Positions 32,420-40,084 of a stretch of 64,000 bases of DNA are shown piece after piece (position 1 is the stretch's first letter; each line of letters opens with the position of its first letter). The notes under the pieces are model-generated. The model was not told where the DNA came from, searched no databases, and worked only from the letters and a program-made list of their open reading frames with translations. A program made the translations under genes and the position numbers. The DNA is taken from NCBI RefSeq assembly GCF_001580365.1, contig NZ_CP014480.1, forward strand, positions 2,749,954 through 2,813,953, read 5' to 3'. The DNA comes from Kocuria turfanensis. Lineage in GTDB: Bacteria; Actinomycetota; Actinomycetes; Actinomycetales; Micrococcaceae.

Positions 32420-33634
32420 TCAGGCGCCCACCGGTGCCGGGCGGGACGCCGAGGCGGGGATCCCCGGCCGGCGCCGCCCGTTCCACACGGAGGTGGCCGG
32501 GATCCGGGAGAGGTCCACGCGGTGCGCCCAGCGCTCGGCCGTCTGCTCGACCTCCAGGAGCAGGCCCTCCGAGAGGGTGGTGGGCTGCAGGCCCAGGTCC
32601 AGGAAGGCCTCGTTGACCACGTGCAGGTCGTTCTCCGCGGACTCCTGGCGGGGGTTGGGCACCGTCTCGACCTGCGCGCCGGTCAGCTCGGAGACCAGCC
32701 GGGCGAGGTCGCGGACCCGGTGGGTCTCGGTCATCTGGTTGAAGATCTTCACCCGCTCCCCGGCCGCCGGAGGGTGGCTCAGGGCCAGCTCGACGCACCG
32801 GACCATGTCCTGGATGTGGATGAACGCCCGGGTCTGCCCCCCGGTGCCGTGCACCGTCAGCGGATGGCCGACCGCCGCCTGGACGAGGAACCGGTTGAGC
32901 ACGGTGCCGTAGTCGCCGTCGTAGTCGAAGCGGTTGACCAGCCGCGCGTCCAGCGACGTCTCCACGGTGCTGGTGCCCCAGATGATGCCCTGGTGCAGGT
33001 CGGTGATCCGCAGCCCGTCGTTCTTGGCGTAGAACGCGAACATGGTCTGGTCCAGCACCTTGGTCATGTGGTACAGGGAGCCGGGGTTCGAGGGGTAGAG
33101 GATCTCCTGGGGGACGCTGCCGTGCGGGCCCGGGACCTCCACGTCCAGGTAGCCCTCGGGGATCCGCATCCCGGCGGTGCCGTACCCGTAGACGCCCATG
33201 GTGCCCAGGTGCACCAGGTGCACGTCCAGGCCGGACTCCACGATCGCGCACAGCACGTTGTGCGTGGCGTTGACGTTGTTGTCCACCGTGTACCGCTTCG
33301 TCCGGGGGGTCTTCATGGAGAAGGGCGCGGCCCGCTGCTCCGCGAAGTGCACCACGGCGTCCGGGCGCTCGGTGCGCAGCAGCCCGAGGAACTGCGCGTA
33401 GTCCTGGGCCAGGTCGAGCTGCGCGGCGTCGATCCTCCGGCCGGTGACCTCCGCCCACGCCGCGCGGCGCTCGTCGAGGTCCCGGATGGGGGTCAGCGAC
33501 TCGGTGCCGAGGTCGGCGTCGATGGCACGGCGGGAGAAGTTGTCGACGACGAGCACGTCGTGGCCCCGGGCCGACAGGTGCAGGGCGGCGGGCCAGCCGC
33601 AGAAGCCGTCGCCTCCGAGGATCGCGATCTTCAC
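32420..33634 (-). CDS. sqdB: UDP-sulfoquinovose synthase (SQD1/SqdB)
   Basis: A 404-residue extended SDR/epimerase. The NAD motif is GGDGFCGWPAALHLSARGHDV, the SQD1-type variant. The active site has HLGTMGVYGYG and YHMTKVLD (Tyr and Lys), then ITDLHQGIIWG, and the domain continues with NRFLVQAAVGHPLTVHGTGGQTRAFIHIQD, all diagnostic of UDP-sulfoquinovose synthases rather than generic epimerases. The enzyme converts UDP-glucose plus sulfite to UDP-sulfoquinovose. The GTG start has GGAG at about 5 nt. It lies between a methyltransferase (49 nt upstream) and a GT4 transferase (8 nt downstream). Finding it in a presumed non-phototroph is noteworthy. Confidence 0.92.
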   Translation of the reverse strand: MKIAILGGDGFCGWPAALHLSARGHDVLVVDNFSRRAIDADLGTESLTPIRDLDERRAAWAEVTGRRIDAAQLDLAQDYAQFLGLLRTERPDAVVHFAEQRAAPFSMKTPRTKRYTVDNNVNATHNVLCAIVESGLDVHLVHLGTMGVYGYGTAGMRIPEGYLDVEVPGPHGSVPQEILYPSNPGSLYHMTKVLDQTMFAFYAKNDGLRITDLHQGIIWGTSTVETSLDARLVNRFDYDGDYGTVLNRFLVQAAVGHPLTVHGTGGQTRAFIHIQDMVRCVELALSHPPAAGERVKIFNQMTETHRVRDLARLVSELTGAQVETVPNPRQESAENDLHVVNEAFLDLGLQPTTLSEGLLLEVEQTAERWAHRVDLSRIPATSVWNGRRRPGIPASASRPAPVGA

Positions 33635-33683
33635 GTGGTCTCCGTTCCCGGGCCGGTCCGGCCCGCTCGTCCGATCGTCGCTG

Positions 33684-34451
33684 TCAGCCTGGGCCACGCG
33701 GCTGAACCGGAAGTGAACGCACGCGCACCAGCTGCTGGTACGCGAACGTGCCCGGGCGGACCTCCCACCCCGGTCCGGCCAGCGCGCGCAGCTCGTCGGG
33801 GACGTAGGCCCGGCGCAGCGAGCGCAGCCCGTCGGTGCGCAGGAAGGAGCCCGGGGCCAGGGGCAGGACGCCGACCGAGTACAGCCGGTAGGCCGCCGGG
33901 CTGCGCACCAGGTCGTTGTGCACCACGAGGCGGCGGGCCAGCCGCTCCGAGTCCGCCACGAGACCCCGCACCTGCTCGGGGTCCAGGTGGTGGAGCAGGT
34001 GGTTGGAGACCACGACGTCGAAGGTCTCGCCCGCCGCGACGAGCTCCCGGCTGGTCGTGCGCCGGAAGACCGGGGGCGCCAGGTGCGGGCGCCGGGCCGA
34101 CCAGCGGGCCGTGCGCCCCACCGCCCACTCGTGGGCGCGGGCGTCCGGGTCCACGCCCGTGACCCGCAGGTCGACGCCGTCGCGGTGCGCCCAGCGGGCC
34201 AGGGCCCGGGCGACGTCCCCGCCGCCGGAGCCCACGTCCAGGACGGTCAGGGGCCGGCCGGGGACGGCCAGCGGGCGGATCCGCCGCCGGTAGGTGGCCG
34301 ACCACCCGGCGAGCAGGGAGTTGATCGCCTCGAAGCGAGCATAGGTGCGCCGCAGGGCGCCGAGGTCGCAGCCGGGGTCGTCCATGAGCTCCCGCAGGCC
34401 CGGGTCCCGCCGCGAGAGGTCGGGGCAGGGGCGGGGGGCGGGGCGGGGCAT
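33684..34451 (-). CDS. Class I SAM-dependent methyltransferase
   Basis: A 255-residue methyltransferase. The SAM loop is TVLDVGSGGGDVARAL near residues 72-87, the acidic strand end is RVTGVDPDARAHEW, and motif IV-like FDVVVSNHLLHHLDPEQV follows. It resembles small-molecule methyltransferases found next to lipid or polyketide enzymes. The start ATG has no strong ribosome site, so it could be leaderless. As first gene of the run with sqdB and the GT4 gene, it may methylate a lipid or sugar product; that is inference from position only. TAGACT at 34523-34528 on the plus strand serves the divergent gene. Confidence 0.85.
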   Translation of the reverse strand: MPRPAPRPCPDLSRRDPGLRELMDDPGCDLGALRRTYARFEAINSLLAGWSATYRRRIRPLAVPGRPLTVLDVGSGGGDVARALARWAHRDGVDLRVTGVDPDARAHEWAVGRTARWSARRPHLAPPVFRRTTSRELVAAGETFDVVVSNHLLHHLDPEQVRGLVADSERLARRLVVHNDLVRSPAAYRLYSVGVLPLAPGSFLRTDGLRSLRRAYVPDELRALAGPGWEVRPGTFAYQQLVRVRSLPVQPRGPG

Positions 34452-34574
34452 CTGTCCATTCTGGTGCGGCCCGGCACGTTTGGCCAAGGAGCGGCGCCGG
34501 CGAGCCCTGGCCCCGGCGTCACTAGACTGGGCCTCCCGTCCGGTGCCGGGCGGGGAGACCGGAAGGGGAGTCCC

Positions 34575-34961
34575 GTGGGAGACACCGTGCGCACCCCGGG
34601 CCCGCCGCCCGGGCCGTGGATCGGCCTCGCGAGCGCGTGCTGGGCGGCCAACGCCGCGCTGGGGGCGTCCGTGGGGGCCGGGCTCGTGCACACGGGCCGG
34701 TTCCGCTGGATCCACCATGCCCTCTACATCGCCACGACGACGACGACGGCCCTGGCCGCGCTCCTCGGTGCCGGCTCGTCCTCCGCCGCGCGGCGGGGGG
34801 CCGCCCGTGCGCTGGCGCCGGCGCTGCTGCCGCTGGCCGCTCTGCCGCACGTGGGCACCCCCGCCCAGGGCCACCCGCGCCGGCACGCCGTGGCCGCGCT
34901 GTCCGCGGCGCCGTTCTACGCCACCGCCCTGATCCGAGCCCGCGCCGACCGCGCGCGCTGA
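34575..34961 (+). CDS. Small membrane protein, 128 residues
   Basis: Three or four hydrophobic segments: [24 protein letters not shown], then [33 protein letters not shown] and [16 protein letters not shown]. The start is GTG with GGAAGGGGAG upstream, and a -10-like TAGACT lies 47 nt before it. I do not recognise a family. It precedes a nitroreductase by 25 nt and may share its transcript. Function unknown. Confidence 0.65.
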   Translation: MGDTVRTPGPPPGPWIGLASACWAANAALGASVGAGLVHTGRFRWIHHALYIATTTTTALAALLGAGSSSAARRGAARALAPALLPLAALPHVGTPAQGHPRRHAVAALSAAPFYATALIRARADRAR

Positions 34962-34986
34962 CCGCACCGACCGAACCGGAGAGCAC

Positions 34987-35778
34987 ATGGAGTTCCTCGA
35001 CGTCGTCTTCAACCGCCGCACCACCAACGGTCCGTTCCTGCCGGACCCGGTGTCCCCGGAGCACCAGCGGCTGCTGCTGCGCACCGCCGCGGCGGCGCCC
35101 TCCCAGTTCAACAGCCAGCCGTGGCGCTTCGTGCTGATCGAGGACCGGGGCACCATCGACCGGATCGCCGGGATCAGCGCCGAGTCCATGACCCAGGTGA
35201 TGGCGGAGGGGACGTTCTTCGACCGGTACAAGCGCTACTTCCGCTTCAGCAAGCAGGAGATGGAGGAGCAGCGCTTCGGGATGCTCTTCGACAAGCTGCC
35301 CGCCGTGCTGCGCCCGTTCACCAAGAAGGCGTTCACCCCGGGCGGGCAGGCCATGATGAACCGGCTGCGGGTGCCGCAGACGCTGGGCTCGGAGAACCAC
35401 AAGCTCGTCGCCGGGGCGCCGCTGCTGCTGGGCGTGATGCTCGACCGCCGCGAGTACCGGCCCGGGGAGCTCTCCGGGTTCTACTCGCTGTTCTCGATGG
35501 GCGCGGCGATGGAGAACCTCTGGCTGACCACGGTGGAGCTGGGCATGGGCATCCAGTTCATCTCCTTCCCCATGGAGGCCCCGGCCCGGTGGGCCGAGAT
35601 CGTGGAGCTGCTGGAGGTGCCCGAGGACCTCGAGCTCATGGCCGTCTACCGCCTCGGCTACGTGCCGGAGGCGCACCGCCGGCCCGCGATCGACTGGTCC
35701 TCCCGCGAGCGGCGGCGGATCTCCCAGTACGTCTACCGGGAGTCCTGCGCCACCCCGCAGGAGGGCTGGGACGACTGA
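34987..35778 (+). CDS. Nitroreductase-family protein
   Basis: A 263-residue FMN-dependent nitroreductase-like protein. The N-terminal flavin-binding [19 protein letters not shown] and [20 protein letters not shown] are classic, with the Ser/Gln/Asn FMN contacts. Later [13 protein letters not shown] and [20 protein letters not shown] form the dimer core. An insertion of about 60 residues ([28 protein letters not shown]...) separates the halves, longer than in minimal members. The C-terminus is charged. It would reduce nitro groups or quinones with NAD(P)H; the physiological substrate is unknown. Confidence 0.92.
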   Translation: MEFLDVVFNRRTTNGPFLPDPVSPEHQRLLLRTAAAAPSQFNSQPWRFVLIEDRGTIDRIAGISAESMTQVMAEGTFFDRYKRYFRFSKQEMEEQRFGMLFDKLPAVLRPFTKKAFTPGGQAMMNRLRVPQTLGSENHKLVAGAPLLLGVMLDRREYRPGELSGFYSLFSMGAAMENLWLTTVELGMGIQFISFPMEAPARWAEIVELLEVPEDLELMAVYRLGYVPEAHRRPAIDWSSRERRRISQYVYRESCATPQEGWDD

Positions 35779-35844
35779 GCGCCGCCGCGGCGCGGCACGG
35801 CCCCGCCGCGCACCGGATGCGCCCCGGACGGGCGGCGGATCGGC

Positions 35845-35850
35845 TAGCGT
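35845..35850 (+). promoter_or_regulatory. Candidate -10 box for the tandem GNAT gene
   Basis: TAGCGT ends 7 nt before the GTG at 35858, and there is no Shine-Dalgarno sequence, so a leaderless mRNA is likely. Confidence 0.35.
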
Positions 35851-35857
35851 CCGTGCT

Positions 35858-36829
35858 GTGACCCGCCGCACGGACCTGAGCTTCCGCCCGCTGACCCTCC
35901 AGGACACGCCCGCGTGGTCCGCGCTGATCCACGCGCTGGCCGCGGCGGACGGCACCGGGGAGACCTACGAGCCCGACGACCTGGCCGAGGAGCTCGTCCA
36001 GGCCGGCGCGGACGCCTCCGCGGACACCTGTGGGGTCTGGGACGGCCGCACCCTCGTGGCCTACGGGCAGGTGCACGTGAGCACGGCCCGGACCGCCGAG
36101 GGCCTGGCCCGCGCGCACCTCGGCGGCGGGGTGCACCCGCGGTGGCGCGGCCGGGGCATCGCCACCGCGCTGTTCGAGCGCATGGAGGCCCGCGCCCTGC
36201 GGACCGCCGGCCGGCGCCACCCGGGTGCCGCCGTGCAGCTGTCCGCCTCGGGCGGGGTCGACGGCGCGGACGCCCGGGCCTTCCTCGCCGGGCGCGGCTA
36301 CGCCCCGGCGCGGTGGTTCACCGACATGGCCCGCCCGCTGCCCGGCCCGCCCCTCGGCCCGGCCCTCGGTCCGGCCGGCGGGCGCGTGGAGCCGTACGAG
36401 GACACCATGGCCGAGGAGCTGCGGCTGGCGCACAACGACGCCTTCTCGACCCACTGGGGCTCGACGGCGCGCTCGCCGGAGGTTTGGGCGGACCTGGTGG
36501 GCGCCCGCAGCGCCCGCACGGACCTGTGGCGGGTGGTCCGGGAGCCCGGCGGCCGGATCCTGGCCTACTGCTCCGTGAGCCAGTGGCGCGAGGGCGCCCT
36601 CTACGTCGACCGCGTGGGCACGCGACAGGAGGCCCGCGGCCGTGGACTGGCGCGGGCGGTGCTGCTCGGCACGGTGGCCGCCGCCGCGGCGGACGGCGCG
36701 TGGACCACGATGGAGCTGACCGTGGACGCGGCGAACCCCACGCGCGCCGACGCGCTCTACCGCTCCGTGGGCTTCGTCCCCGTCCGGACCCAGGCCGCGT
36801 TCACCCACACCGTGCCGCCCGGGGCCTGA
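35858..36829 (+). CDS. Tandem GNAT acetyltransferase
   Basis: A 323-residue protein with two GNAT folds. The acetyl-CoA loop of the first is HPRWRGRGIATALFERM (about residue 92); that of the second is TRQEARGRGLARAVLLG (about 253). The C-terminal NPTRADALYRSVGFVPV is a standard GNAT ending. The architecture resembles mycothiol synthase MshD and related actinobacterial tandem GNATs, in which the C-terminal half is the active one. Whether it is MshD itself cannot be stated; no other mycothiol gene is nearby. The start is GTG, probably leaderless. Confidence 0.88.
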   Translation: MTRRTDLSFRPLTLQDTPAWSALIHALAAADGTGETYEPDDLAEELVQAGADASADTCGVWDGRTLVAYGQVHVSTARTAEGLARAHLGGGVHPRWRGRGIATALFERMEARALRTAGRRHPGAAVQLSASGGVDGADARAFLAGRGYAPARWFTDMARPLPGPPLGPALGPAGGRVEPYEDTMAEELRLAHNDAFSTHWGSTARSPEVWADLVGARSARTDLWRVVREPGGRILAYCSVSQWREGALYVDRVGTRQEARGRGLARAVLLGTVAAAAADGAWTTMELTVDAANPTRADALYRSVGFVPVRTQAAFTHTVPPGA

Positions 36830-36861
36830 GCACGTCCGGACGGCCGGGGCCTCGGCGCCTC

Positions 36862-36890
36862 TTCCAATAGTGTGTGCCACACAGTATTGT
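36862..36890 (+). promoter_or_regulatory. padR promoter overlapping a 23-bp palindromic operator
   Basis: TTCCAA and TATTGT, 17 nt apart, form a plausible promoter; TATTGT ends 6 nt before the padR ATG. Between and over them at 36866-36888 lies a near-perfect palindrome with arms AATAGTGTGTG and CACACAGTATT (only the fifth position of each arm does not pair). Autorepression by the PadR protein is likely. Confidence 0.65.
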
Positions 36891-36896
36891 GTAACC

Positions 36897-37262
36897 ATGG
36901 AGGAGGACCCGGGGGACCAGCTCGTCGCCGCGCACCAGCAGGAGCTGCGCCGCGGCACCGTGGTCCTGGCCTGTCTGCTCGTCCTGGACGAGCCCCGCTA
37001 CGGCTACGCCCTGCTCCGCACGCTGGCCGACGCCGGGCTCGACGTCGAGGCCAACACCCTCTACCCGCTCCTGCGCCGCCTCGAGGCCCAGGGCCTGCTC
37101 GAGAGCGACTGGAACACCGAGGAGTCCCGGCCCCGCAAGTTCTACCGGATCACCGGGTCCGGCGCGCGGGTCCGGGACGCCCTCGAGGCCGAGCGGCTCC
37201 GGCTGCACGCCGCGCTCGCGGCCCTGTCCCGCCCGTCCCGTCCCGAGGACCGATCGCCATGA
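36897..37262 (+). CDS. PadR-family transcriptional regulator
   Basis: A 121-residue winged-helix regulator. The PadR signature is LDEPRYGYALLRTLADAGLDVEANTLYPLLRRLEAQGLLES, followed by the wing RPRKFYRITGSGARV. A short C-terminal helix suggests the small PadR-s subfamily. ATG 36897 fits a leaderless start from the overlapping promoter. The stop overlaps the next gene (ATGA). This PadR plus HAAS-domain membrane protein arrangement is a recurrent actinobacterial pair; the regulator probably senses a membrane or drug signal and represses its own operon. Confidence 0.93.
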   Translation: MEEDPGDQLVAAHQQELRRGTVVLACLLVLDEPRYGYALLRTLADAGLDVEANTLYPLLRRLEAQGLLESDWNTEESRPRKFYRITGSGARVRDALEAERLRLHAALAALSRPSRPEDRSP

Positions 37263-38314
37263 CCTCCACCGCCGCCCCTGCCGCCACCCCGGCCACCGAG
37301 AGCTACCTCCACGAGGTCTCCCGCCGCCTGCCGCCCCGGGCCCGGGAAGACGTGACCCGCGAGCTGCGCGGCACCGTCGCCGACATGGTCGACGACGGCG
37401 TGGCGCGCGGGCTCGCCCCGGAGGAGGCCGAGCGGCGGGCCCTCGAGGAGCTCGGCGACCCGGCCCGGCTGGCCGAGGACTACGCGCCCGGCCCGCAGCA
37501 CCTGATCGGCCCCGCCCACTACCAGGACTTCCTGCAGCTGCTGCGGATCCTCGTGCCCGTCCTGGCCGGGGTGTTCGGCGGGCTCACCCTGCTGGGCCGG
37601 CTCTTCGGGGAGGCGGGCCGGGAGGACCTGGTCGTCTACCTCGTGCTCTCGATCGCGCCCGCACTCGGGGCGGCGCTGCAGGGGGCGCTGATGGGGGCGG
37701 GCATCGCCGTCGTCGTCTACGCGGTCGTGGAGCGCACCGAGCGCACCGAGCGCACCGAGCGCACCGAGCGCACCGAGCGGACCGGGGTGGCCGATGCCGG
37801 CGCGCCGGCGCCCGCGACCGAGCCCGCCCGGCGTTGGACGATCGAGCAGCTGCCGCCGCCGCGCCCCGCGCGGGACACGACGGTCGGGGAGCTGGTCTGG
37901 TCCACCCTCGCCCTGGGGCTGGCCTTCGCCGCGCCCTTCCTGCTCTCGCGCCCGCTGCTGCGGGAGGGCCCGCTCGCCGGCGAGCCCCTGCTCGACCCCG
38001 CCGTGTGGACGCCGTGGGTGCCGCTCTACCTCGGGCTCGTGGTGCTGGCCTGGGGTTGGGAGCTGCTGCGCTTCCTCCGCCGGCGCTGGTCCTGGGCGCT
38101 GTTTGCGATCAACGCGGTGCTGGACCTCGCCATGGCCGCGCTGCTCGTCACCGTGCTGCGCACCGAGTCGGTGGTGAACCCCGTCCTCCGGGAGCGCGGC
38201 TGGGTGGGCGACGAGTTCGCGCGGATCGGCGTCGCGGTCGTGGTGCTCATCACCGTCTGGGACCTCGTGGCGACGTTCCTCGCCTGCCGCCGGTCGGTGG
38301 CCGGGCGCCGCTGA
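37259..38314 (+). CDS. HAAS-type (DUF1700-like) membrane protein with an ERT repeat
   Basis: A 351-residue protein. The N-terminal 75 residues are the helical HAAS domain (YLHEVSRRLPPRAREDVTRELRGTVADMVDD, then EERALEELGDPARLAEDY-like). Two helices follow near 90-155, then a hydrophilic loop with six ERT triplets from a 9-bp repeat, then four helices to the end. HAAS proteins are coupled to PadR regulators and are thought to transmit membrane-state signals. ATG overlaps the padR stop, so the two are co-translated. A 15-bp hairpin ends the operon at 38333-38368. Confidence 0.85.
   Translation: MTSTAAPAATPATESYLHEVSRRLPPRAREDVTRELRGTVADMVDDGVARGLAPEEAERRALEELGDPARLAEDYAPGPQHLIGPAHYQDFLQLLRILVPVLAGVFGGLTLLGRLFGEAGREDLVVYLVLSIAPALGAALQGALMGAGIAVVVYAVVERTERTERTERTERTERTGVADAGAPAPATEPARRWTIEQLPPPRPARDTTVGELVWSTLALGLAFAAPFLLSRPLLREGPLAGEPLLDPAVWTPWVPLYLGLVVLAWGWELLRFLRRRWSWALFAINAVLDLAMAALLVTVLRTESVVNPVLRERGWVGDEFARIGVAVVVLITVWDLVATFLACRRSVAGRR
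37730..37783 (+). repeat. In-frame 9-bp tandem repeat encoding Glu-Arg-Thr
   Basis: Five exact copies of GAGCGCACC plus one GAGCGGACC, encoding six ERT triplets in the cytoplasmic loop of the HAAS-type protein. Copy-number changes would keep the frame, so length variation between strains is expected. Confidence 0.92.
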
Positions 38315-38332
38315 GCGGTCCCGGGAGGTGCT

Positions 38333-38368
38333 CGGCCCGCGGGAGCTCCGGGGAGCTCCCGCGGGCCG
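38333..38368 (+). terminator. Strong hairpin after the padR operon
   Basis: A 15-bp perfect stem (GGCCCGCGGGAGCTC with GAGCTCCCGCGGGCC), extended by one outer C-G pair, with loop CGGG. It begins 18 nt after the stop. Confidence 0.75.
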
Positions 38369-38525
38369 GGAGGACCTGCCGCTGCGGGGTGGTGAGCGGT
38401 CCGGGCGCGAGGCGCTTTGTGGGCGGCCCGCGCCGGTCGGGTGCGCCGTCGCCGATCAGCTGGTGCACCGTGTGATCACCAGTTCACAATGCCTTCGACA
38501 CCCTGCGCAAACGTCTAGTCTTGAC

Positions 38526-38542
38526 TTGATCAGATCGATCAA
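38526..38542. promoter_or_regulatory. Inverted repeat TTGATC-N5-GATCAA before the Lrp-type gene
   Basis: Perfect 6-bp arms with a 5-nt spacer lie 19 nt before the start in an AT-richer patch and directly after TTGACT, a good -35-like hexamer. Lrp/AsnC regulators often repress themselves from such sites. Confidence 0.5.
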
Positions 38543-38561
38543 GGATGGGTAGAGCAGAGGG

Positions 38562-39062
38562 GTGACGGTGGTCAGCATGACGAACTCCGGGGTCGGGGGC
38601 GCCGGACTGGACGCGACGGACCGGAGGATCCTGGCGGCCCTGGACGAGGATCCGCGCATGACCGTGCTCGCCCTGGCGCAGCGCACCGGGCTGGCGCGCG
38701 GCACCATCCACGCCCGGCTCGAGCGGTACCGGACCGGGGCCGCGCTGCGCCCGCACAGCACCCGGGTGACGCCCGCCGCGCTGGGCTACGGCCTGGCCGC
38801 CAGCGTGGCGGTGGAGCTGGACCAGCACCAGCTGGACCAGGCGATCGCCGGGCTGCAGGCCATTCCCCAGGTCATCGAGGTGTTCGCCCCGGCCGGGCAG
38901 ACGGACCTGCTGTGCCGGGTGGTGGCGAGGGACCCCGAGGACCTCTACCGGGTCTCCGAGGAGATCCGGCTGTGCCCGGGGATCCTGCGGACCTCCACGA
39001 GCATGTTCCTGCGCACCGTCATCCCGTACCGGGTGGCGCCGCTGCTGGCGGAGGACCTCTGA
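38562..39062 (+). CDS. Lrp/AsnC-family transcriptional regulator
   Basis: A 166-residue regulator. The AsnC-type helix-turn-helix is LDATDRRILAALDEDPRMTVLALAQRTGLARGTIHARLERY, and the ligand-binding RAM domain is about residues 75-160 (VAVELDQHQLDQAIAGL, then DLLCRVVARDPEDLYRV). The effector is probably an amino acid. GTG 38562 or ATG 38577 could start it; both keep the whole HTH. No catabolic or amino-acid gene lies next to it, so the target is probably elsewhere or itself. Confidence 0.92.
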   Translation: MTVVSMTNSGVGGAGLDATDRRILAALDEDPRMTVLALAQRTGLARGTIHARLERYRTGAALRPHSTRVTPAALGYGLAASVAVELDQHQLDQAIAGLQAIPQVIEVFAPAGQTDLLCRVVARDPEDLYRVSEEIRLCPGILRTSTSMFLRTVIPYRVAPLLAEDL

Positions 39063-39162
39063 CCGCTGGCCATCGGCCGGACCGGGGAGGTACCGTAAGC
39101 ACACTGGCGAATTCGCAGGAGTCCGCCACCCCTGACCGACGAGACAGATCGAAGGAGATGCC

Positions 39163-39996
39163 ATGAGCACCAAGGTCGAGAAAACCGTTGTGGTCGACGT
39201 GCCCCTGAGCACGGTGTACAACCAGTGGACGCAGTTCGAGGACTTCCCCCAGTTCATGAACGGCGTCAAGAGCGTCCGCCAGCTGAGCGACTCCCGGCTC
39301 GAGTGGGTCGCCGAGATCGGCGGCGTCCGCCGCCAGTGGGAGGCGCGGATCGTGGACCAGGTCCCGGACAGCCGCGTCTCCTGGGCCGCCACCGAGGGAG
39401 CCACCAACGCCGGCACCGTGATGTTCCACGAGGCCGGCAACGGCCGGACCGAGGTGCACCTCGTCCTGGAGTACGAGCCCGAGGGCCTCGTGGAGAAGGT
39501 CGGGGACAAGCTGAACGTGGTGGAGAACCAGGCCGAGGGCGACCTGGAGCGGTTCAAGAAGTTCATCGAGGACGAGGGCTACGCCACCGGGGCGTGGCGC
39601 GGCTCGGTCAACGAGGGCGCCCCCGTCGGGACCCCCGGCGTCGAGGCCGCCGCCGCCTCCCGCGGTGACGACGGCAAGGCCGGGATCTCCGGCAAGGTGG
39701 TCGCCGCGGGCGTCGCCGCCGCCGGTGTGGCCGCCGCCGGTGCCGCCGCGGCCGCGAAGAAGAAGGACTCCGACGAGGACGCGGAGCCGGTCACCTTCGA
39801 GGCCGAGACCCCCACGGCCCCCACGGTCACGCCGGTGGCCCCCGAGACGGCCGTGCCGGGCGAGGTCCCCCCGGTCACGCCCACGGGTCCCGCGCTGACC
39901 GACCCCGCGCTGACCGATCCCGCCGTGGACGCGGACGTGGACGTCGACCCCGCCTCCGGGCGCATCGACGGCCGTCCCGCCGGCGGCGCGGTCTAG
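39163..39996 (+). CDS. SRPBCC (polyketide cyclase/dehydrase-like) protein with a low-complexity tail
   Basis: A 277-residue protein. Residues 1-150 form a SRPBCC/START-like fold (VEKTVVVDVPLSTVYNQWTQFEDFPQFMNGVKSV), similar to the stress-associated cyclase/dehydrase proteins of actinobacteria. A tail follows with an Ala/Gly helix (VVAAGVAAAGVAAAGAAAAAKKK, possibly membrane-associating) and a Pro/Thr/Asp-rich end containing a duplicated LTDPA. GAAGGAG lies before the ATG. A role in lipid binding or stress is possible but not shown. Confidence 0.85.
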   Translation: MSTKVEKTVVVDVPLSTVYNQWTQFEDFPQFMNGVKSVRQLSDSRLEWVAEIGGVRRQWEARIVDQVPDSRVSWAATEGATNAGTVMFHEAGNGRTEVHLVLEYEPEGLVEKVGDKLNVVENQAEGDLERFKKFIEDEGYATGAWRGSVNEGAPVGTPGVEAAAASRGDDGKAGISGKVVAAGVAAAGVAAAGAAAAAKKKDSDEDAEPVTFEAETPTAPTVTPVAPETAVPGEVPPVTPTGPALTDPALTDPAVDADVDVDPASGRIDGRPAGGAV

Positions 39997-40004
39997 GACC
40001 CGCA

Positions 40005-40061
40005 GCCGGCACGCACCGGGCCCCCGACCGCACCGCGGTCGGGGGCCTGGTGCGTGCCGGC
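40005..40061. terminator. Long bidirectional hairpin between SRPBCC gene and ilvD
   Basis: Twenty-six-base arms with a single G-U-type mismatch surround the loop CACCG. The arms begin GCCGGCACGCACC and end GGTGCGTGCCGGC. It sits between convergent genes and serves both. Confidence 0.85.
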
Positions 40062-40084
40062 CACCGCCGGATCGCACGGCGGAC

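Noticed and set aside
37730..37783. CRISPR-like or VNTR array
   Set aside because: It is a contiguous 9-bp coding repeat without spacers, inside a membrane-protein gene.
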